Source: JABSQH01 sp039194665 (lineage in GTDB: Bacteria; Actinomycetota; Acidimicrobiia; Acidimicrobiales; Ilumatobacteraceae). From it: 13,346 bases of DNA. The stretch's first letter is position 1. Every line of letters starts with the position of its first letter. A model generated the notes under the pieces. That model was not told the origin of the DNA. It did no database searches and saw only the letters and a program-made list of their open reading frames with translations. Shown here one piece after another: positions 7,462 through 13,150 of the stretch. Position numbers and translations under genes: made by a program. The stretch lies in the NCBI GenBank assembly GCA_039194665.1, contig JBCCVW010000128.1:1-13346 (forward strand), written 5' to 3'.

Positions 7462-8026
7462 TTGCGAGTGACTCGATCAGCGACACGATCTCCTCGGTCA
7501 TCGCGGCCCCGTCGATCTGGTCGGGAGTGAATGCGGCGCGGAGGGTAGGCACGGCTTGCGTCATGTCGGTGAGCACATCGAGGTGGGGGTGTTCGGGGCC
7601 GAGAATGCGGGCAATCGTGCTGCGCACGTAGGACAGGTCGTACCCATCTTTGACCGCCGATTCGATGCCTTCGTCGGCGCGCATCGCCGAGATCAGGCCG
7701 GGGACGAGATCGGGCTTGTCCTCGGCCGATTGGCAGCGTTGGCCCACGACCGCCCGCAGATCCGCGACCGGATCGTCGGTTACCGGTGCTTCACCTGCCG
7801 GCATTGTGCGGATCGCTTCTGCGAGCAGTGCTTCCTTGGTCGGCCAGCGGCGATAGATCGCGCCCTTCCCGGCCCCCGCCCTATCGGCCACGGCTTGGGT
7901 GGTGATCCGGTCGAAGCCGACCTCGAGGAGCAGATCCGCAGCGGCCTGGAGGATCGCGTCGGTCCGGTCGGCGTCGCGCCGTCGACCGGATGTGTTCTCG
8001 GGCCGTCGACCCACTGGCTCGTTCAT
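7454..8026 (-). CDS. TetR/AcrR-family transcriptional regulator
   Basis: Regulator of 190 residues. A basic N-terminal tail (GRRRDADR) precedes the TetR domain. The helix-turn-helix is at about 41-61 with ITTQAVADRAGAGKGAIYRRW, where GKGAIYRRWPTK is the typical recognition helix. The C-terminal part (AVVGQRCQ... to SLIESLATS) looks like the ligand-binding domain found in many actinobacterial TetR proteins. ATG 8026 has no Shine-Dalgarno, but TAGATT lies exactly 6 bases upstream, so the mRNA is probably leaderless. Divergent from the gene at 8153; the shared gap holds several GGAAC/GTTCC boxes that are likely its operators, implying control of itself and of the 8153-8602 pair. Confidence 0.9.
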   Translation of the reverse strand: MNEPVGRRPENTSGRRRDADRTDAILQAAADLLLEVGFDRITTQAVADRAGAGKGAIYRRWPTKEALLAEAIRTMPAGEAPVTDDPVADLRAVVGQRCQSAEDKPDLVPGLISAMRADEGIESAVKDGYDLSYVRSTIARILGPEHPHLDVLTDMTQAVPTLRAAFTPDQIDGAAMTEEIVSLIESLATS

Positions 8027-8032
8027 GGGAGG

Positions 8033-8096
8033 AATCTAGCAGAACTGTTGCGTTCCGGAACTGAATGGTCTACATTGATGGAACCGGACAGTTCCG
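8033..8096. promoter_or_regulatory. Divergent promoters with repeated GGAAC/GTTCC operator boxes
   Basis: The half-site GGAAC/GTTCC occurs four times, with a one-mismatch AGAAC in addition. There is a perfect 10-base palindrome GTTCCGGAAC (8052-8061), an inverted repeat GGAAC-N6-GTTCC (8080-8095), and a one-mismatch copy AGAAC-N6-GTTCC (8041-8056). A plus promoter TTGCGT (8048-8053)-17 bases-TACATT (8071-8076) is overlapped by the boxes. On the minus strand TAGATT (8038-8033) is the -10 of the TetR gene. This layout fits autoregulated TetR repression of both directions. Confidence 0.65.
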
Positions 8097-8152
8097 TAAT
8101 GGTGTTCGGTCCTTTCTCCTCCCAGCTCCCACTCCGAAAGGCACCCGCTCCG

Positions 8153-8572
8153 ATGACAGCACACACTCCGATGAAGGCGCACTTGGTCCACGAAGACACC
8201 TATGGCTCGGTGATCGACTACCCCAACGACGGCTACCTCGAGACCCGTTGGTACGACGGGTCGTCCGCCTTCACGACCCAGACGTTCAACGAGCGGTGTG
8301 AGCTGTTCGCCGATCTCGTCGAGCGGTGCGGTCGACACAAGGTGTTGATCGACGCCGTGCAGTTCGGCATGAACGCCGAGGACCTCGACGTCGAGTTCCG
8401 CGACACCAAGGTCACGCCACGGTTGAACGCCGCCCGACTCCAGAAGATCGCACTCGTTGTTCCCGCTGACTTCCCGCCGGTCGGCGCTCCTCCGGCACCC
8501 GAGGGCCCGGCCGACTTTCCGACCGCCTTCTTCGCCACGCGCGCCGACGCACGCGCCTGGCTCGACTCTTGA
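8153..8572 (+). CDS. SpoIIAA/STAS-like protein of unknown function
   Basis: A 139-residue cytoplasmic protein. Strand-helix alternation, a central LFADLVERCGRHKVLIDAVQFGM segment and a C-terminal FFATRADARAWLDS resemble the SpoIIAA-like/STAS-like fold, whose small members commonly end in an F-x-x-R-x-x-A-x-x-W-L motif. This assignment is from pattern memory and is tentative. No phosphorylatable Ser typical of anti-sigma antagonists is evident. ATG 8153 is chosen from GAAAGG about 11 bases upstream; in-frame ATGs at 8078, 8099 and 8174 also exist, the first lying too close to the -10 to be used. Divergent from a TetR gene and 29 bases before an SRPBCC gene, so both are likely one TetR-controlled transcript. 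Confidence 0.72.
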   Translation: MTAHTPMKAHLVHEDTYGSVIDYPNDGYLETRWYDGSSAFTTQTFNERCELFADLVERCGRHKVLIDAVQFGMNAEDLDVEFRDTKVTPRLNAARLQKIALVVPADFPPVGAPPAPEGPADFPTAFFATRADARAWLDS

Positions 8573-8601
8573 CCGGCCAGCGCCACTGAAAGGAAGCAGC
8601 G

Positions 8602-9078
8602 ATGATCGACATCAAGGCCAGCCGAACAATCAACAAGCCGATCGACGAGGTGTGGCGCTTCGTCGTCGACGACTTCACGCGCAACCACGAGTGGGCCTAC
8701 GGATCGACCTCGTGTCGCGCTGGTACCGCGCACGAGGACTTCGACCGCGTGTGCGACACCGAGTCGGGCCGCCTCACCGACACCATTACCCGCTGCGACC
8801 ACGACGAGCACGTGCTCGAGTTCTCGGTCGACGGTTTGCCGTTCTTCGTGCGCTCGGTCGTGAGCACCTGGTCGCTACGCGCCGTGTCCGCCAACCAAAC
8901 CGAGATCACGATCGGCCCGCGGATCGACACGATGCCGGTCATCGGGTGGTTGCTCGAGATCCCGATGAAGCGTTCGCTCGAACGGCTCTACCCAGGCCTG
9001 CTCGACGACATGGCCGTGTTCGTCGAAACCGGACAGCCATCGGCGCGCAAGCAAGCCGAACTCGCCGCCAGCGCGTGA
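8602..9078 (+). CDS. SRPBCC-superfamily (polyketide cyclase/START-like) protein
   Basis: A 158-residue hydrophobic-ligand-binding fold. It opens MIDIKASRTINKPIDEVWRFV, the typical first strand plus helix of SRPBCC proteins (x-x-I-x-x-P-x-x-x-V-W-x-x-V). The middle is antiparallel beta (DTITRCDHDEHVLEFSVDG, STWSLRAVSANQTEITI) and the C-terminal helix RSLERLYPGLLDDMAVFVE closes the cavity. Such proteins bind or cyclise lipophilic small molecules; the substrate is unknown. ATG 8602 has AAGGAAG 6 bases upstream, a good ribosome binding site, and lies 29 bases after the SpoIIAA-like gene, so the two are probably co-transcribed. Confidence 0.87.
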   Translation: MIDIKASRTINKPIDEVWRFVVDDFTRNHEWAYGSTSCRAGTAHEDFDRVCDTESGRLTDTITRCDHDEHVLEFSVDGLPFFVRSVVSTWSLRAVSANQTEITIGPRIDTMPVIGWLLEIPMKRSLERLYPGLLDDMAVFVETGQPSARKQAELAASA

Positions 9079-9095
9079 CGCGCCGCGCATGCGTC
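9071..9095. terminator. Possible GC-rich hairpin at convergent gene ends
   Basis: GCGCG-TGA-CGCGC (9071-9083) is a five-base perfect stem centred on the SRPBCC stop codon. An alternative stem GACGC/GCGTC (9077-9081 with 9091-9095) overlaps it. The 21-base gap between the SRPBCC stop and the stop of the minus-strand redox gene has no other signal. Termination is inferred from location only. Confidence 0.3.
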
Positions 9096-9099
9096 GCCG

Positions 9100-9651
9100 T
9101 CACTCGTCGACGCGTGCGCGGTCGAGCGCGTCGACGAGCTGGTCGACGCTGGGCCGGTCGGCTGGCCCGGTGCCCCAGAACCCCCACGCCAGCCGCCCGG
9201 CTGCGTCGATCACGAAGTCGCCGCCGAGCTGAAGAGTGTCCTCTGTCGGTCTGCGCAGCCCCGACAGACCGTTTGCACGCACGATCTCGATGTACCGCTG
9301 GGCCGACCGCAAGCCCCAGATGTGGTGCACCGAACCGCGGCCGAGCCCATACGCCCCGTAGGTCACCCGGTCGCGATCGATCAGTACCGGGAACGGCAAC
9401 TCGTGCCGAGCCTGATACGCGCTGAGGTGGTCGTCGGAGGTGAATGTCACCAACACCACGGCCGTGTCGTCGCCGAGGTCGGTCAGCCGCTCGCCCACGG
9501 CGACGGCGTGTGCCGCGCACGGCAGTCAATGGATGTGGCGATGAAAGATCACCACGACCAGTGAGCCGCGGTGCTGCTCTGAACGCCACACTGGGCCGTC
9601 GAGCGTCGGCAGTGCGATCGGCGGTGCCGGGTCGCCGAGCACTGGTCGCAT
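9100..9651 (-). CDS. Probable selenoprotein: PRXL2/AhpC-TSA_2-like thioredoxin-fold redox protein with in-frame UGA (Sec42)
   Basis: Redox protein of 183 residues read through one in-frame TGA (9528-9526, codon 42). Before it the frame encodes MRPVLGDPAPPIALPTLDG and SLVVVIFHRHIH; after it, in the same frame, LPCAAHAVAVGERLTDLG, VVLVTFTSDDHLSAY and LGGDFVIDAAGRLAWGFWGT. This is one continuous thioredoxin-like fold: first strand, redox loop, helix, second strand, and the family's closing LGGxFVxxxxGR motif. The TGA replaces the first Cys of a CxxC, giving U42-L-P-C45, like the CxxC of PRXL2-type proteins. A hairpin 18-40 nt after the UGA looks like a bacterial SECIS. ATG 9651 has no Shine-Dalgarno, but TACGAT lies 6 bases upstream. 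A loss-of-function stop or sequencing error is the alternative; its exact placement argues against it. Sec machinery genes are not in the window. Confidence 0.8.
9486..9507 (-). promoter_or_regulatory. Candidate bacterial SECIS hairpin downstream of the UGA
   Basis: On the minus-strand mRNA, GCCG pairs with CGGC and UCGCC pairs with GGCGA around a three-base apical loop GUG (9498-9496), with one bulged G. That is nine base pairs. The loop starts 28 nt after the UGA and its first base is G. Bacterial SECIS elements are described as a stem-loop right after UGA, with the apical loop roughly 16-37 nt away and a G in its first two positions, so this fits. A smaller competing stem (UGCCG/CGGCA) immediately follows the UGA. 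Confidence 0.65.
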
Positions 9652-9704
9652 GACGACATCGTAGAAATCGGCGCGGTCGACGATGGTCGGGGCCGGGTCG
9701 TACC

Positions 9705-11201
9705 GTGGCCGTCGTGGGCAGTACGCCGATTCCGACGCCGAGCCTCGTCGTGTTGATCGGGCCACCTGCGTCGGGTAAGAGCACGTGGGCAGCTGAGCAG
9801 TTCCGTGCCGATCAGATCGTGTGCGCCGACACGTTGCGCGGCGTGGTCGGCGAGCACGAGCTCGATCTCTCGGCGACCGACGATGCCTTCGACCTGCTCG
9901 ACCGCATCGTCGACGCTCGGCTCGGACGCGGCCTGACGACCGTGATCGACACCACCGGGCTCGACGAAACACGTCGCCGGACCTATCTCGACGTCGCGCA
10001 GCGCCACGGCGCATCGGCGGTGGCCGTTCGCTTCGCTACTCCAGCCGCGGAGTGCAAGCGGCGCAACCGGGAGCGGGCCCACCCGGTGCCGCCGAAGGCG
10101 ATCGACACGATGGCCCGCACCGCTCGCGACCTCGACCTGTCCGGCGAAGACTGGGACCTCGTGATCGAACCCCAACCCGTCCGCACCGTCACCCGTCGGC
10201 TCAGTGATGTGGTTGCCGAACCCACACCCGACCCATCAGATCCACCAGCGCGCTCCGGCTTGCGGATGGGCCTCTTGGTCTCGGACTTCTCGTGGGCCGA
10301 TGAAGCGAGCGATATCGGGCCGACGCTGGCGCGCATCGCCACCGATGCTGAACGCGTCGGGTTCCACAGCGTGTGGGTGATGGATCACCTGGTGCAGATC
10401 CCCCAGGTCGGTCGTCGGTGGGATCCGATGCTCGACGCATGGGGCGCGCTCACCTACTGCGCAGCAGCCACCGCACGCATTCGCCTCGGCACGCTGGTCA
10501 GCCCCGTGACGTTCCGCCACGTTGTGCTCGTGGCCAAGGCCGTAGCGACGCTCGATGTGCTCAGTGGCGGGCGAGCGATCGCTGGGCTGGGCGCAGGGAG
10601 CAGCGCGCACGAGCATCGCGCCCTCGGGCTGCCCTTCGGTTCGGCGGAGGAACGACTCGCCATGCTCGACGACGCGGCGCAAGCGCTGCGCATGCTCCTC
10701 GGTCCCGGCGGCGCCTCGTTCGACGGCGGCGCGCTGCACATCCCCGACACGTCGCTGTATCCACGCCCGATCCAAGAGCACCTGCCGATCATCATCGGCG
10801 GCTCGGGTGAGCGGGTCACGCTACGTATCGCCGCGCAGCATGGCGATGGATGCAATCTGTTCGGCGACGTCGACACGGTGCGTCGACGAATCGAGTGGCT
10901 GCATCACCACTGTACCGACGTCGGCAGGGACCCCGCAGAGGTCGAGGTGACGCACCTCGGATCGATGTTGCTCGCCGCCGATAGCGACGACCTGCGCATG
11001 CGCGTTGACGCGCTGCGGCGACCCGACGTCGGGCCCGACCGCTACGCCGAACAGGCGAACGCCGGCACGGTCGACGACCATGAGTTCGCGCTGCGCCGCT
11101 TGGCTGAAGTCGGAGTCGACCATGCGATCGTGTCGGTACCAGACGTCGCCCGTCCCGGTGCCCTCGACCCGTTCGTCGCACTAACCGAGCGGCTGCGATA
11201 G
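9705..11201 (+). CDS. Fusion protein: N-terminal P-loop kinase (AAA_33-like) + C-terminal F420-type LLM oxidoreductase
   Basis: Two-domain protein of 498 residues. Residues 12 to about 180 are a polynucleotide-kinase-like P-loop domain: Walker A GPPASGKST (19-27), a Walker-B-like TVIDTTGLDE, and a lid with KRRNRERAHPVPPKAI. A Pro-rich linker (PTPDPSDPPARS) follows. From Met188 the sequence is an LLM oxidoreductase: MGLLVSDFSW, IATDAERVGFHSVWVMDHL, RIRLGTLVSPVTFRH, TLDVLSGGRAIAGLGAG and PIIIGGSGERV, resembling the Rv1855c-like family (TIGR03560), probably F420-dependent. No Shine-Dalgarno precedes Met188 (10266), supporting a real fusion. Start GTG 9705; GTG 9714 is an alternative, 7 bases after TACCGT, which would make it leaderless. 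Divergent from the selenoprotein and probably co-transcribed with the epoxide hydrolase at 11259. Substrates of both halves are unknown. Confidence 0.87.
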   Translation: MAVVGSTPIPTPSLVVLIGPPASGKSTWAAEQFRADQIVCADTLRGVVGEHELDLSATDDAFDLLDRIVDARLGRGLTTVIDTTGLDETRRRTYLDVAQRHGASAVAVRFATPAAECKRRNRERAHPVPPKAIDTMARTARDLDLSGEDWDLVIEPQPVRTVTRRLSDVVAEPTPDPSDPPARSGLRMGLLVSDFSWADEASDIGPTLARIATDAERVGFHSVWVMDHLVQIPQVGRRWDPMLDAWGALTYCAAATARIRLGTLVSPVTFRHVVLVAKAVATLDVLSGGRAIAGLGAGSSAHEHRALGLPFGSAEERLAMLDDAAQALRMLLGPGGASFDGGALHIPDTSLYPRPIQEHLPIIIGGSGERVTLRIAAQHGDGCNLFGDVDTVRRRIEWLHHHCTDVGRDPAEVEVTHLGSMLLAADSDDLRMRVDALRRPDVGPDRYAEQANAGTVDDHEFALRRLAEVGVDHAIVSVPDVARPGALDPFVALTERLR

Positions 11202-11258
11202 TTGGTCCGCCGCGTTTCGACCGGCTACGGGGAGCGTTCGTCGATCGGGAGGTCGCCA

Positions 11259-11663
11259 ATGTCAGAGACAGATTCATCCACTGCGCCGATCGACATCGTC
11301 AGCCGGTTCATCCAGCTGATCAACGACCGCAACCTCGATGCGGCGGTTGCTCTGTGCGCCAGCGACGTCGAGTACGACAACGTGCCGATGGGCAAGAACA
11401 TCGGTCGCGAAGCGACCCGCGAGTTCCTCGCCCCGATGCTCGGTGGACTCGACGACGTCGAGTTCATCGTGCATCGCGAAGCGGCAACCGGGAACATCGT
11501 GATGAACGAGCGCACCGATCGGTTCATCAAGAACGGCACGACCGCCGACATCCCGGTCGTCGGCGTGTTCGAGCTGAACGAGTCCGGCGAGATCGCGCTG
11601 TGGCGCGACTACTTCGACATGGGCGCGGTCGATGCGCTGATGCAGCTGCTCCGGTCGAGTTAG
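11259..11663 (+). CDS. Limonene-1,2-epoxide-hydrolase-like enzyme
   Basis: An NTF2-fold epoxide hydrolase of 134 residues, close to the roughly 150 of the Rhodococcus enzyme. All catalytic positions known for that family can be placed: Tyr39 and Asn41 in EYDNVP (water positioning), Arg85 and Asp87 in ERTDRF, and Trp115 and Asp117 in WRDYFD. Asp-Arg-Asp is the one-step acid-base triad that adds water to an epoxide, so the active site looks intact. ATG 11259 has GGGAGG 6 bases upstream; an in-frame TTG at 11202 lacks one. It lies 57 bases after the kinase-LLM fusion gene and is probably in its transcript. The 3' end overlaps the convergent SnoaL-like gene by 4 bases. Confidence 0.85.
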   Translation: MSETDSSTAPIDIVSRFIQLINDRNLDAAVALCASDVEYDNVPMGKNIGREATREFLAPMLGGLDDVEFIVHREAATGNIVMNERTDRFIKNGTTADIPVVGVFELNESGEIALWRDYFDMGAVDALMQLLRSS

Positions 11664-12076
11664 CTGTCGGGCAGCCCACCCGGCTGTTGCCACACCGCCG
11701 TCATCGTCATCGCCGTGATCTTCCATCCGGCGTCCGATCGTTCGAGCTCGAAGCGGTAGTCGCCGCCCAGGGTCCACATCCGATCGGTGTACTGGTGCGA
11801 GGCGATGAACTGAGCGGTCGCAGTTGCGTGATCGCCGTCGGCATCGACGAGGTGGTTGCTCACCAGGTGTTGGTGTGCGGGAACGGTAGCGAAGTGGTCG
11901 CGCCATCCGCTGACGATCGCCGTCGGGGCGAGCGTCGTCGGTTCACCGGCCTGTAGCGAGGTGTAGTCGAGGCGGACCTCGTTGGCGAACACCGCCTCGA
12001 CCTCGTCCCACTCGTGGTGGTCGGTGTGCCAGAACAGGCCGGTGATGGTGTCGATGATCTCGTCGCGTTGCGACAT
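11660..12076 (-). CDS. SnoaL-like/NTF2-fold protein
   Basis: A 138-residue NTF2-like protein. It opens MSQRDEIIDTITGLFWHTDHHEWDEVEAVFANEV, the typical helix pair, then LDYTSLQAGEPTTLAPTAI and VSGWRDHFATVPAHQHLVSNH. The motif WRxxFxxxxxxxHxxxN is common in SnoaL_4-type proteins (bile acid 7-alpha-dehydratase-like and related hydratases). The C-terminal strands (GGDYRFELERSDAGWKITAM) close the sheet. It may act as a small-molecule cyclase, dehydratase or isomerase; substrate unknown. ATG 12076 has AGGAG 7 bases upstream. It lies 32 bases after the alpha/beta hydrolase gene on the same strand, so a two-gene transcript is likely, and its stop overlaps the convergent epoxide hydrolase stop. Confidence 0.87.
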   Translation of the reverse strand: MSQRDEIIDTITGLFWHTDHHEWDEVEAVFANEVRLDYTSLQAGEPTTLAPTAIVSGWRDHFATVPAHQHLVSNHLVDADGDHATATAQFIASHQYTDRMWTLGGDYRFELERSDAGWKITAMTMTAVWQQPGGLPDS

Positions 12077-12108
12077 TGCTGTGCTCCTGTGTCGTCGGGG
12101 GTGAGTGT

Positions 12109-13005
12109 TTAAAGGTGGGTGTGGAAGTGCTCGACGATGGCGGTGGTGGCGACGTCGACCTGTTCGGGCTGGTCGTAGAAGTCGAGCTGGCCGCCGGCGG
12201 TCCAGATGAGGTCCTTCTCGCCGGCGAGCTGGTCGTAGAACGACCGGGCGCCATCGGGAACGGCGCCGTCCTCGGAGTGCACCATCTGCACCGGAACGGA
12301 GATCGACGGGGCCACCTCGATCGGGTTGAAGCGCAGCCACGGCTCCCACGACATGACCGCCAGGCGCGCGTCCCACTCGGGGATCGCCCCTCGTTCAGGG
12401 TCGAGGTAATAGTCGTACGGGCCATACATCGCCGCTGACTCGTCGGTCTCGGAGATCGCCGGCATGAACTCGACCACACCGGAGGTGCGATAGGTCGCTT
12501 CGGCCTCTTTCGAGAGTGCAATGCGGTGGGCGACGCCCTCAGCGCCGCCGTAGTACGGCGCCACCAACTCGGTGTTGTGCAGCCACGGGGCGATCAGCCC
12601 GAGCGCGGCCACCCGGTCGTCGCTGCTGGCATTGACCGCTTGATAGCCGGCCGATGCGCAGACGCCGAGGGCGCCGATCCGCCCGGCGTCCACGCCGTCG
12701 ATATCGCTGGCGAAGCCGATCGCCGCGTGGATGTCGTCGGCCTTGCGTGCCGGGTTCTCCCAGTCGCGGGGTTCGCCCTCACTTTGGCCGAACCCGCGGA
12801 AGTCGAAGGTCATCGCCGCAATGCCATGTGCGGCGAGTTGGCGGGCATAGAAGTTGGCTTGTTGTTCTTTCGACGTGGTCCACGACCCCGTGACCACCAC
12901 GATGGGCGCCGGCGTCGAAGGTTGTTCGACTGGTCGGAACAGGTCGCCGACCAGGCGGTCGCCGTGAGACTCGAATCTGATCCGATCGGTGGTGAAGGTC
13001 GACAT
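12109..13005 (-). CDS. Alpha/beta hydrolase (dienelactone-hydrolase/YcjY-like family)
   Basis: A cytoplasmic esterase-type hydrolase of 298 residues. IVVVTGSWTTSKEQ is the oxyanion strand region and MTFDFRGFGQSEGEPRDWENP the conserved FDxRGxGxSxG loop. The nucleophile elbow is GVCASAGY with Ser118; the usual first Gly of GxSxG is Cys116 here. The acid is probably Asp246 or Glu245 in VHSEDGAVPDGA. Where many relatives carry the His, this sequence reads AGGQLDFYD with Gln273, so the catalytic His is not obvious. ATG 13005 has GGAG with good spacing; an in-frame upstream start at 13212 would run into the divergent LysR gene and is rejected. Probably first gene of a transcript with the SnoaL-like gene and under the divergent LysR regulator. 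Confidence 0.88.
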   Translation of the reverse strand: MSTFTTDRIRFESHGDRLVGDLFRPVEQPSTPAPIVVVTGSWTTSKEQQANFYARQLAAHGIAAMTFDFRGFGQSEGEPRDWENPARKADDIHAAIGFASDIDGVDAGRIGALGVCASAGYQAVNASSDDRVAALGLIAPWLHNTELVAPYYGGAEGVAHRIALSKEAEATYRTSGVVEFMPAISETDESAAMYGPYDYYLDPERGAIPEWDARLAVMSWEPWLRFNPIEVAPSISVPVQMVHSEDGAVPDGARSFYDQLAGEKDLIWTAGGQLDFYDQPEQVDVATTAIVEHFHTHL

Positions 13006-13106
13006 CTGGCTGCTCCGCTCCTGTGTGGTTGCGTCGGTTCGGCTGGTGGGGAAGTTGATGTCCACGGTGAGGCCGCCGGCGAGAGAAGTCCAAGACCTCC
13101 TGTGAT

Positions 13107-13144
13107 GCGCGTTGGTTATCAAGCGCGGAGGGGTCGCGTAGGGT
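13107..13144. promoter_or_regulatory. Possible LysR operator and promoter in the divergent gap
   Basis: A near-palindrome at 13107-13126 has GCGC at both ends and TTG-GTTAT-CAA (13112-13122) inside, with one extra G on the left arm. LysR regulators bind interrupted palindromes of this kind (T-N11-A) between divergent genes. TAGGGT (13139-13144) sits 6 bases before the LysR GTG. I cannot show binding; other matches in the gap are weak. Confidence 0.4.
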
Positions 13145-13150
13145 GCTGAC

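Noticed and set aside
7556..8152. N-terminal extension of the SpoIIAA-like gene
   Set aside because: It lies antisense to the TetR gene and across the divergent promoter; the plus promoter at 8048-8076 starts transcription after most of it.
9526..9528. TGA as an ordinary stop making the redox gene a pseudogene
   Set aside because: Both sides stay in one frame without other stops, the stop falls exactly on a redox Cys position, and a SECIS-like hairpin follows. Decay would not choose this codon; sequencing error remains possible and is stated as an alternative.
9656..9687. CATCGT/ACGATG inverted repeat between selenoprotein and kinase-LLM gene as operator
   Set aside because: Six-base arms separated by 17 bases are easily found by chance in this GC-rich DNA, and no adjacent regulator gene supports it.
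10266..11201. Separate LLM gene starting at Met188 of the fusion
   Set aside because: No ribosome binding site precedes 10266, and the kinase frame runs into it without a stop.
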